In this document: piece by piece, positions 10,901-22,900 of the stretch | Layout: every line of letters starts with the position of its first letter | How positions within the stretch are numbered: the stretch's first letter is position 1 | Source of the DNA: Mycobacterium szulgai | GTDB taxonomy: Bacteria; Actinomycetota; Actinomycetes; Mycobacteriales; Mycobacteriaceae | Direction of reading: 5' to 3' | DNA length: 64,000 nt | Assembly (NCBI RefSeq): GCF_002116635.1 | Contig: NZ_LQPW01000123.1 | Span: 1 to 64,000, forward strand | Made by a program: the position numbers and the translations under genes | The notes under the pieces: model-generated | Told to the model about the DNA's origin: nothing | Database searches by the model: none | The model's input: only the letters and a program-made list of their open reading frames with translations

Positions 10901-13900
10901 GGTCGATGGGCAGATAGGCCGCCCCGGTCTTGAGCACCGCCAGCATCGCCAGGATCGCCTCGGCGCACCGCTCGAACAGCAGCGCGACACACCCGCCCGG
11001 GCCCACGCCGTGTCTAATCAGCAAGTGCGCCAGCCGGTTTGCGGCAGCGTCGAGTTCGCCGTAGGTCAAGGAACGGTTCCCGCACACCAGCGCCACTGTC
11101 TCGGGGATGCGTGCGACTTGGGCGGCGAACAAAACCGGAATCGAACCCAAAGGTGCCGGAGCCCGCGCCGTCAGGACTGTCCGGTTGCCCCAGCCATCCA
11201 CTCGGTGATGCTCGGCCTCGTCGAGCAGATCCATCGACGACAGCCGCCGGCAGGGGTCGGCGGTTATCGCCATGAGCACCCGCTCGAAGCGCTCGATGAG
11301 CGTCTCGATGCTGGCCGCGTCGAACACGTCGGTGCGAAATTCCACCTCCCCGCTGATGCCGGCGGGCGCACCGGCCCCGGTCCAGCGCTCGGCCAACGAA
11401 ATCATCAGGTCCATGCGGGCGGTGTGGGTGTCCACCTGCAGCGGCGTGACCTCCAGTTCACCCAAGGTCAGCCCGGCGGGGCCGGGAACCTGCCGAGCGA
11501 AGTTCTGCCAGGCCAACAACACCTGGACCAGGGGGTGATGGGTCAGGCTCCGGGTAGGGTTTAGTCGGTCTACCAGCACCTCGAAGGGCACGTCTTGGTG
11601 TTCGTAGGCGGCGAGGCTGCGGGCTCGCACCTGGGCCAGCAACCCCGCGATGGTGGGATCTCCGCCCAGATCGACCCGCAACACCAAGGTGTTGACGAAG
11701 AACCCCACCAACTCATCGACTGCGGGGTCGCGGCGCCCGGCGATCGGGAATCCCACCGCCACTTCGCTGCTGGCGCTGAGCTTGCCCAGCAGCACCGCGA
11801 GCGCCGCCTGCATCACCATGAAACTGGTCGCGTTGTGCTCGCGGGCCACCCGCGCCACCCGCTGCTGCAGCTGCGCCGACCATTCCACCGAGACCCGGGC
11901 GCCGCGGTAATCAGCGACGGGCGGATAGGGCCGATCGGTGGGCAGCGCCAAGCGCTCGGGCAGCCCGGCCAGGGCTCCCTCCCAGTAGGCCAGCTGCGCG
12001 GCGATGCGGCTTTGGCTATCGGCCAGATCGCCCAGCTGCGCGCGCTGCCACAGCGTGTAATCGGCATACTGCGCCGGCAACGGTGTCCAGCCGGGGGCTT
12101 GTCCGGCGCACCGGCTCGCATAGGCCACACCGAGATCTCGCACCAGCGGGGTGAGTGACCAGCCGTCACCGGCGATATGGTGCACCACTGTCACCAGCGC
12201 GTGATCGTCGTCGCTGATTCGGAAAAGTGTTGCTCGCAACGGGATCTCGGCGTCCAGATTAAACGAGTGACACGCCGCGTCGTGGATGGCCGCGCTCAGC
12301 CGGCCTGCCGCCCAGCCAGTGGCGTCAACGATCCGCCAGCCGAAGTCGGCCCGCTCCAGCGGGATGACTACCTGCTGGGGTATCCCCGCAGGCGCCGGGA
12401 ACAGCGTGCGCAGGCTTTCCTGGCGGTCGACCACATCGGTCAGCGCCGCACCCAGCGCGTCGACGTCAAGGCGCCCGCGCAGCCGCAACGCGACAGCCAT
12501 GTTGTAGATCGGCGACGATCCCTGCAACTGGCCGATGAACCACAACCGGCTCTGGGCAAACGACAACGGCACCACGGCGGGCCGCGGGCCGGCGACCAGT
12601 GGCGCCAACCCGGCTGAACACTGACCAATGCGCGGCGCCAACTGCGCCACCGTGGGGGCCTCGAACACCATGCGTACCGAAAGGTGAGTGCCCAACCCGG
12701 CATTGACCGCAGCGATCAATCGCATCGCCGACAGGGAATCCCCGCCGAGGTCGAAAAACGATTCGTCAACCCCGACCCGTTCGACCCCGAGGATCCGGGT
12801 GTAGATGCCGGCCAGGATTTCCTCAGTCGGGCCGGCCGGGGCGCGGTAACGATCGGTGTTGGTGTAGTCCGGCGCGGGTAGGGCGCGTTGGTCGAGTTTG
12901 CCGCTAACCGTTAGCGGCATCGCATCGATCGCCATCACTATGGCCGGCACCATGTAGGCGGGGAGCCGTTCGCCCAGCTGGGTGCGCACCTTGGCCGGGT
13001 CTGCCGTCCCGGTCATATAACCGACCAGGCGGGTGTCGCCTGCGCCGTCCTCGCGGGCAATCGCAACTGCCTGCTCGACGCCGTCCAGCGCGACCAGCGC
13101 GGCACGGACTTCGCCGAGCTCGATGCGATAACCGCGGACTTTGACCTGTTCGTCGGAGCGCCTCAGGTAACGCAATTGGCCGTCAGCGCCCCAGCACACC
13201 AGATCCCCGGTGCGATACATGCGCGACCCCACCCCACCGAACGGGCACGCCACAAAGCGCGCTGCGGTCAACCCGGAACGGCGCCAATAGCCAACTCCCA
13301 CACCATGTCCCGCCACATAGAGCTCACCCACCACACCGGCCGGCACCGGCCGCAACCACCGATCCAGCACGAACAATGCCGTCCCCGGCACTGGCGAGCC
13401 GATCGGCACTTGCGGACACGCCGGCTGCCCCGCCACTAACGGCGCACTTACCGCCGCATACACCGTGGCCTCCGTGGGACCGTAGGCGTTGATCATTACC
13501 CGGCCGGGTGCCCAGCGATCCACCAGCTCGCCTGGGCAGACCTCCCCGGCCACCACCAAGGCCGCCGACTCCAATCCCTGCGGTGCCAACATCGCAGCCG
13601 CCGAAGGGGTTTGGCTCAGCACACTTACTTTTTCGGCGACGAGTAGCGCGTGCAGGTCCGCCGGCGAGCCGGCCACCGACTCAGACACCACCACCAGCCG
13701 CCCACCATGCAGCAACGCGCCCCAGATCTCCCACACCGAGACGTCGAAGGCATAGGAGTGCCACTGCGACCACACCCCCGCCGACGGGAGGCGCGCCTGT
13801 GACGACAACAGCTGGGTGACGTTGTGGTGGGTGACGGCGACGCCCTTGGGCGCGCCGGTGGTGCCCGAGGTATAGATCAGGTAGGCCAGATTGTCAGCGG

Positions 13901-16900
13901 CCGGGGCGGGCAGGGGCGTGCTGGGTTGGCTGCCGATCATGGGGTTTTCACCAGCGCTGACGTCGATGACCACGAAGCCGTATTCGGGCAGCCGGCCGGC
14001 CAGCTCGCCGGTGGTGATCGCGGCGCTCGGTGCGGCGTCGCGCAGCATGAACTCGATCCGCGCCACCGGCAAACTCAAGTCGATCGGCAGATAGGCCGCC
14101 CCGGTCTTGAGTACCGCGACTATCGCCACTATCGCCTCGACCGACCTTGGCAACAGCAAAGCCACATAACCGCCTGGGCCCGCGCCATGACCAATCAGCA
14201 AGTGCGCCAGCCGGTTAGCGGCCTCATCGAGTTCCCGGTACGTCAGTGATCGGCCTTCGTGGGTCAGCGCGATCGCTTCGGGCGTGCGCGCGACCTGGGC
14301 GCCGAACAACGCCGGGATGGACGCCGACGGCGCCGGGGCCGGTGCGGTCAATGCCGCCCGGTTACCCCATTCGGCGACCTGGGTATGGTCATCGCTGCCA
14401 AGCACATCCACCGACGCCAACGACCGCCCGGGGTCGGCGACCATTGCCGTCAGTACCCGCCCGAAGCGCTCGATCAGCACCTCGATGCCGGCCGTGTCGA
14501 ACACATCGGTGCGGAACTCCACGAATCCATTGATCCCGGCCGGCTCGCCGGCCTCGGTCCAGCGTTCGCCCAGCGAAATCATCAAATCCAAACGGGCGGT
14601 GCGGGTTTCCACCGCCATCGGCGTGACCTGCAGATCGCCCAGGATCGTCGTAGCGGTGGGATCGGTGTCTTGGTGGGTGAAGTTCTGCCACGCCAACATC
14701 ACCTGGATCAGGGGGTGGTGGGTCAGGCTGCGGCCGGGGTTGAGTCGCTCCACCAACACGTCGAACGGCACGTCCTGGTGTTCGTAGGCGGCCAGGCTGC
14801 GCGCGCGTACCTGGGCCAACAACTCGCCGACGCTGGGTGCCTCCGTCAGGTCGACTCGCAGCACCAGGGTGTTCACGAAAAAGCCCACCAGTTCATCGAG
14901 TGCCGGGTCGCGTCGTCCGGCGATCGAGTACCCGATTGCCACGTCGCTGCTGTCGCCCAGCTTGCCCAGCAGAAGCGCAAGAGCGGACTGGATCACCATG
15001 AAACTGGTGGCGTTGTGCTTGCGGGCCACCGCACGCACCCGCTGGTGCAGCTCGGCGGGCCAATCCACCGGCACGCTGGCCCCGCGATAATCGGCAACCA
15101 GCGGATAGGGCCGGTCGGTCGGCAGCGCCAGGCGCTCGGGCAGCCCGGCCAGAGCCTGCTGCCAGTAGGCCAACTGCACGGCGATACGGCTATTGCGGTC
15201 ATCGACGTCACCGAGCTGGGCGCGCTGCCAGAGGGTGTAGTCGACGTACTGGACCGGCAACGGCGCCCAACCCGCGGCTCGGCCCGCAGCACGGTTGACG
15301 TAGGCCGCCCCCAGGTCCCGCATCAGCGGGCTGATCGACCAGCCATCCGCGGCGATGTGGTGCACCACGACAACCAGTACGTGCTCGACCTCAGCGAGGC
15401 GGAAAAGTGTTGCCCGCAATGGGATTTCGGTCGCCAGATCGAATGTGTCGCGCGCCGCCGCGCTCAGGGCTTCGCTCAGCCGATCTTCCGGCCAGCCGCC
15501 GGCATCGACGACTTGCCAACCCGGCTGGGCCCGGTCCGCTGGCAGCACAACCTGCCGTGGTACCCCATCCACCGCGGCATACAGCGTGCGCAGGCTTTCG
15601 TGGCGGTTCAGCACATCGGCCAGGGCAGCGACCAGCGCGACCTCGTCCAGGCGCCCCCGCATCCGCAATGCCGCCGCCATGTTGTAGATCGGGGAGGGCC
15701 CCTGCAGCTGCTCGAGGAACCACAACCGATTCTGGGCGAACGACAGTGGCACCACCTCGGGCCGGGCGCCGGCCGTCAGCGGCGCCAGCCCACCCGAATC
15801 CTCGTCGATACGAGGCGCCAACTGGGCAATCGTGGGCGCCTCGAACAACATTCGCACCGTCAGACGGGAATCCAGCGCCGAGTTGACCGCGACCACCACC
15901 CGCATGGCCGATAGCGAATCTCCGCCCAGCTCGAAGAACGACTCCTGCACACCCACCCGTTCGGCGCCAAGCACCCGCGCATAGATCTCGGCCAGGATCT
16001 CCTCGATCGGAGTACCCGGCGCCCGGTACTCGCCGGAGGCGTATTCCGGTGCCGGTAGCGCGCGAACATCGAGCTTGCCGTTGAACTTCAGCGGCAAAGC
16101 GTCGATCACCACCACCGCGGCCGGAACCATGTAGGCCGGCAGCCGCTCGGCCAGAGCGGCCCGCGCCGCGCCCGGATCCACCGGACCGGTGACATACCCG
16201 ACCAAGCGCTTCTTCCCAGGGCGGTCTTCGCGGGCGATCACCACGGCCTGTTCGACCTGATCCAGCTCGGCCAGCACCGCTTCGACCTCACCGAGCTCGA
16301 TGCGGAACCCGCGGATCTTGACCTGCTCGTCGGCGCGTCCCACAATCCGCAGTTGTCCGTCGGCGTCCCACCGCACCAGGTCTCCGGTGCGGTACATCCG
16401 TGTTCCCGGCCGGCCGTGCGGGCACGCCAAGAATCGCGACGCGGTCAATCCGGCCCGTCGCCAATAGCCGATTCCCACTCCGGTACCGGCCACATACAAC
16501 TCGCCCACCACGCCGGCCGGCACCGGCCGCAGCCACCCGTCCAGCACGAAGAACGCCGCCCCCGACAACGGTGAGCCGAGCGGCGGCGGCCCCGAACCCG
16601 CCTGCAACGGCGCGGTCGACGTGACGATCACGGTGGTTTCGGTGGGGCCGTAGACGTTGATCATCGTGCGCCCGCGGGCGGCCCAGCGGTCCACCAGCTC
16701 GCCCGGGCAATACTCGCTTCCGGTCACCAGGGTCATCGACTCCAGACCTTCAGGTGACAGCACCTGCACCGCGGACGGCGTCTGCACGAGAATGCCGACG
16801 CGTTCGGCGATCAGCAAGCGGCGGAAGTCTTCTGGTGAGCGGGCCACCGACTCGGGTATCACCACCAGCCGGCCGCCGCCCAACAGCGCACCGGCGATCT

Positions 16901-19900
16901 CCCACGCCGAAGGGTCGAAAGCCAACGAATGCCACTGCGCCCACACCCCTGGCGCTGGCAGGTCGATGTTCTGCGACTCGACCAGCGCGATGAGGTTATG
17001 GTGGGCGATGGCCACGCCCTTGGGCGTGCCGGTGGTGCCCGACGTATAGATGATGTAGGCGATGTCGTCCGGGGCCGGTGCCGGCAAACGCGTTGCCGGG
17101 TAGGCCCGGACGCCGGGTGCCTCGATGGCCTTGACGTCGAGGACCGGCAGGTCGAACCCGTCCAGCCGCTCCGTCAGCCCCGCCGTGCTGACGGCGACCA
17201 CCGGCTCGGCATCGCCGAGCATGAACTCCACCCTGGCCCGCGGCAGCATTGGATCGATGGGCAGATATGCCGCCCCGGCCTTGAGTACCGACAGGATCGC
17301 GACGATCGCCTCGGCGCACCGCTCGAACAGCAATGCCACGCATCGGCCCGGGCCTGCGCCATGCTCAACGAGCAAGTGCGCCAACCGGTTTGCGGCCTCA
17401 TCGAGTTCCCGGTACGTCAGCGACCGGCCCGCGCAGGTCAGTGCAACCGCCTCGGGTGCCCGGTCGGCATGGGCGGCAAACAACGCCGGAATCGACGCCA
17501 TCCGGTCCGGTACCGGCCCGGTCACTACTGCCCGGTTTCCCCAGCTGTCCAACCGGGTGTGTTCGTCGGCACTGAGCAGATCGATCGAGGACAATGGGCG
17601 CCCCGGATCGTGCGCCATCGCGACGAACACCCGCTGCAGCCGCGCGATGAGCGTTTCGATTGCCGCACAATCGAACAGGTCGGCCCGGAATCCCACCCGA
17701 AGGTTCAGTTCGCTGCCCGGCACGATCTGCGCCGTGAGTGGGTAGTGGGTTTGTTCGCGGGCGCTGATGTCGGTGATCGTCAGCTCACCGGCACTTACCG
17801 AACCGTCGCCCGCATCGGCGGCCAACCGACGAACGTCTTCGGCGATCGCGGTGTCGATCGGGTAGTTCTCGTAGACGAAAAGCGTGTCGAACAGCTGTGT
17901 ATGACCGGTGATCCGGTGCATCTCGCCCAGCGGCAAGTGCTGGTGCTCGAGGGTGTCGTTGTGGACGTTTTGCAGTTGTTCCAGCAAGTCTGCGGTGGTG
18001 GTCGAAGCCGTGATGAGCGCCCGAACCGGCACCGTGTTGATCAGCATGCCCACCATCGATTCCACCCCGGGCACCTCAGCCGGCCGGTTCGAGACGGTGA
18101 CGCCGAACGCGACATCGTATTGACCGGTCAACCAGGCCAATAGCTGTGCCCAGGCGGCCTGCAGCACGATGTTGACGGTGGTGTGGCAGCTGCGCGCCAG
18201 GTCGGTCAGCGCGCGCGTGGTGCCGGCGGGTACCCGAACGGAGACGTGCCCCCGAGGCCCCAACCCCAACCGATCCGGGGGGCCGACCAGGGTCGGGGCA
18301 TCGAAGCCGGCCAGCACCCCGCCCCAGGCCGCGCGGGCGGCGTCATCGTCCCGGTCGCTCAGGGCGTTGAGCAACGCGCGGTAACACCCCGGCTCGGGCA
18401 GCTGCTCCCGGTGATAGCCGGCAAAGATTTCGCGCACCATGATCGGCAGCGACCAGCCGTCCAGCACCAGGTGGTGATTGGTGAGCAGCAACCGGTGCCG
18501 GCATTCTGAGACCCGGATCAGCGCCGCCCGGAACGGCGGCTGGTGCGCCAGATCAGAGACCGAGCCGCGTTCGTCGGCGCAGACCCGCTCGATTCGCGCC
18601 GGGATGTCCGGGATGTCCGGGTCGCTCACGTCGACATAGCGCCACCCCAGCTCGGGATGTTCGGCGATGATCTGTACCGGCTGGTCGAACTCTTGGCTGA
18701 AGCGAGGCACCAGGTGGGGATGGCGGTTGACGAACGCTTGCACCGCGTCATGCATCCGGTTCGGGTCAAGTACGCCGGTCACGGTGAAGCTGAGCTGCAA
18801 CCCGTATACCTCTCCCGGCTCCGCGTACTCGGTTGCGGTCTCGGCGTGGAAGAGCAGTCCGTGCTGCAGTGGGGTCAGCGGCAAAACGTCGGCGACCGGC
18901 TGGTGCCGGTGTAGCTCGTCGAGTTGCGCTTGGCTCAGGCGGACCGGGGCAATGTCGGACGGAGTCAAACCTCCTCCGCCGCTGCGGACATGTGCGCAGA
19001 TGCCCTCAAGGGCTTCCAGCCATAGTCGGTTGAGTTCGGTGATCTGCGCGGGGTCGGCCACCGACGACGCCCATGCCCAGTCGGCTTGCAATTGCGGGCC
19101 GGCGTCGTTATCCACGGCCACGGTGTTGAGCTCCACCGCGTGCAGCAGCGGGATGACGGCGCTGGTGGTGGCGGAGCCCGCACCGGTGTCGGGGCAGATT
19201 CGCCAACCATCCGTTTCGGCCGTGGGTGCGCGATGCTGCACGTAGCTGAACCCGATGGTCGGCTCCGGGCTCCGGAAATGCGCGACGTGCCGGCCGCCGC
19301 GGGTTTGGTGCCGGAACTGTTCCTTGGCGTCCTTGATCGCTGTCCCCAGCGCCGCGTCGCCGGCCGTGACTTGCGACCAGCGCAGCCCAGCTAGAACCAG
19401 CGACACCGGATGTGTCGTGTTGAACCACCCCACCGTGTGCGACAGGTCGAGATCGGCGGCCAGTTCGTCGTGGCGCCCGTCGCCCACCAGGTCGATGGCG
19501 ATCGGTGCATCCTCGGTGCCCAATGAACCCGAAGCCTCGGCCCACGCCAATCCCAACGCGATCAGCAAAATGTCTTGAGCGCTGGCGTGAAATGCCGCGG
19601 GCACCTCACCAAGCAGCAGACGGGTGGTCTGCGTGTCCAACGTCACCGACCGGTGCCCGGCGGTGGCGAAGCTGTCGGGCCTTGGGCAGTGCGCGTGTTC
19701 GCCCAGCAGCCCGGCCCACCGCTGAAACGACGTTCCCTTTATCGGTAGTGCAACCTGCTGGCCGTCACGGTGCTGCGCCCAGGCGGAATTGAGGTCTTCC
19801 AGCAAGATCGACCATGACATCGCATCCACGGCCAATTGATGAATCACCAAGACCAGCTGGGCAGCTTCGGCGAGCCACAGCGCGCTGAGCATCACTCCCG

Positions 19901-22900
19901 CGGCTGGATCCAACCGCGACCGAGCTGTGAGCAGCGCCGCATCGGACACTGCGGTCACCGGTTGCAAGCAGCTGCGCGCGTCCACCGAACCCGGTTCGGG
20001 CACCGACAGCGACCACTCGGCACCGTCGTCACCAACCCGCAACCGCAGCATGGCGTGCCGATCCAGCACGGCCTGCAACACCACGACCACATCGGCTTCG
20101 CCAGTTCCCGCCGGAGCCTGCACCACCATCGTCTGATGAAATCGCCGGACGTGCCCGCCGGTGCTTTGCAACCGGCGCATAATCGGCGTCGCCGGGACGG
20201 GCCCGACACCTTTATCGATCGGTGTCTGCGCACCGCTGGCCAAGCTGGCCGCGCGGGCCAGACCGGCGACGGTCTGCGCGACGAAAACGTCACGCGGCCG
20301 GCACACCACGCCGGCGGCGCGGGCCCGCGCTACCACCTGGATCGACATGATGCTGTCGCCGCCCAAGTCGAAAAATGCTTCGTCGACACCGACCCGCTCC
20401 AGCCCGAGCACCTCGGCGTAGATGTCGGCCAGGATTGCCTCGACCTGGGTGGACGGGGCTCGGTAACGATCGCTTTGGTGGTATTCCGGAGGCGGCAGGC
20501 CGCGTTTGTCGATCTTGCCGTTGACCGTGAGCGGCAGCGCCGCCATTGCTACCACCGCGGCCGGTACCAGGTAGCCGGGCAACCGGTGCGCCAGCTCCGC
20601 ACGTATCGCTACCGGATCGACCGCGCCGGACACGTAGCCCACCAAACGCTTTTCGCCGGGGCGGTCCTCACGGATGATCGCCACCGCTTGCTCTACGCCG
20701 TCCGCTCCTGCCAGGGCTGCTTGCACTTCGCCGAGTTCGATGCGGTAGCCGCGGATTTTTACCTGCTCGTCGGCCCGCCCGACATACCGCAGTTGCCCGT
20801 CAGCGCCCCACCACACCAGATCCCCGGTGCGGTACATACGCCGACCCGCCCCGCCGAAGGGGCAGGCCACAAACCGGGTCGCCGTCAACCCGGCACGGCG
20901 CAGGTACCCGTAGGCCAGCCCGGCCCCGGCCACATACAACTCACCCACCACACCGGCTGGCACCGGACGCAACCATCCGTCCAGCACCGAAAAAGCGAGA
21001 TGGGCCAACGGAACACCGATCGGGCTTGCGGGGTTATGGGTGTCGCGGTCGGCGATCTCGCGTACCGAGGCATGCACCGTGGTCTCGGTGATGCCGTACA
21101 TATTGATCAGCCGCGGTAACCCCGGATGGTGGTGCAGCCAGTTCTTGAGACGCTGGGGTTCGAGCGCTTCACCGCCGAAAACCACGGTCTCGAGCTTGAG
21201 CTGATGTCCCAACTCGGGCGCCAGTGCGTCGGCGGCCTGCAGCGCATAAAACGCAGCCGGGGTCTGGCTCAAGACGCTGACTTGCTCGGTCACCAGCAGG
21301 GCGTGCAGTTCTTCGGGTGAGCGCAGCACCGGGTCGGGCACTACGACCAACCGCCCCCCGTGTAGCAACGCGCCCCAGATCTCCCACACCGAATAGTCGA
21401 AGGCGATGGAGTGGCACTGCGTCCATACCTGTCCCAGTTCCAGATCGGCATTGAGCGAGTCCAGCAATCGGGTCACGTTGCCGTGGGGAATGGCTGTACC
21501 TTTCGGCGTACCGGTGGTGCCTGAGGTGTAGATGATGTAAGCGACCTGGTCCGCGGTGGGCGGGGGTAATGCGGTGCGGGGCTGGTCACTCACGGCAGGG
21601 TCGGTCATAGCGACGACCAGTAGGTCGGCCCCGTCCAGTCGCGGGCGCAGGTCGGCGGTGGTGACCGTGGCAATCGGCGCGGCGTCGGTCAGCGTGAACT
21701 GAATGCGCGCGGCCGGATGCGTGGGATCGACAGGCAGATACGCCGCGCCGGTCTTGAGCACCGCCAGCATGGCCACGATCGCCTCAGCGCATCGCTCGAA
21801 CAGCAACGCCACACAATCGCCCTGGCGGACGCCATGACCAATAAGCCAGTGCGCCAACCGGTTTGAATCATCATCGAGTTCCCGATACGTCAGCGACGCG
21901 CTAGCGCAGGTCACCGCCGGCGCGTCGGGTGCGCGGACGACCTGCGCTGCAAACAACTCCGGAATCGACGCCAACCGCGCCGGGGCCGGCGTCGTCAAGA
22001 CTGCCCGGTTACCCCATGCATCCACTCGTATGCGTTCGTCCTCTTCCAGCAGATCCACCGATGACAATGCCCGGCGCGGATCAGCGGTCATCGAGACGAA
22101 CAGGCGTTGCAGGCGTCGAGCTAAATCGGTGACATCAAAGTCCGAAAATGACTGCCCGGCACCCGACGGGCCGAGAAACAGGTCCTCGCCGGCGCTCAGG
22201 AAGAACAAGCCAAACCGGCCCTCCAGGCCGGAGCTGGTGTATGACACCGACGCCGACGTCCCGCCGAAGTCGAGTGAAATTCTGGACGGGATGAAATTGA
22301 CCACTACCGTCTGGGCTGCGCTCCCTGTGCCGCGCGAATGAGCCTGTTTCAGATCGTGTACTGAAAACCGTTGGTGCTGAACAGCTTCGCGTATTCGCCG
22401 GTCCACGTGTTCACAAAAATCGGCAACGGAAGCTTCCGGCGATACGGTCAACGTCAGCGGCACAATCCCGGCGAACATCCCGGGAATCGTCTTGGACTCC
22501 GGGCTGACGCGCCTGTTGACCGGGAAGTCGAGCACCACCTCCGATGCGCCCTCAGCGCACCACCCGCGCACCAAGAGTGCGCAGGCGGCGGTGATCACCG
22601 ACGACCGCGGCACGTTCAGGGAATCGGATAGCTCTTGGATTCGGGCAATAACCCAGGAGTCGAATGGCACCGGTTCGGCAGGCGAGACGAGATCAGACGC
22701 GCTGGACGTCCGTGGCAACCGGTAATTGGGTCCGCTCTCCGGCGGAAGGTTCCCAAGCCAATAATCGCGATCCCGCAGATAGTCTTCGGACGCTTCGTAT
22801 TCGGACTCTTCGCGAACGAGATCTGGCAATGCACCGAAGAATGCGGGCGGTACGGCTTCTCCGGAAACCAGTGCAGAGTAAACCGTTGCGATCCGATGCC

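Noticed and set aside
14259..15914. Long plus-strand open frame of 551 codons inside the NRPS region
   Set aside because: It lies opposite module 3 of the NRPS; high GC keeps the complementary frame open. Composition rich in Arg, His, Gln and Pro, with no domain.
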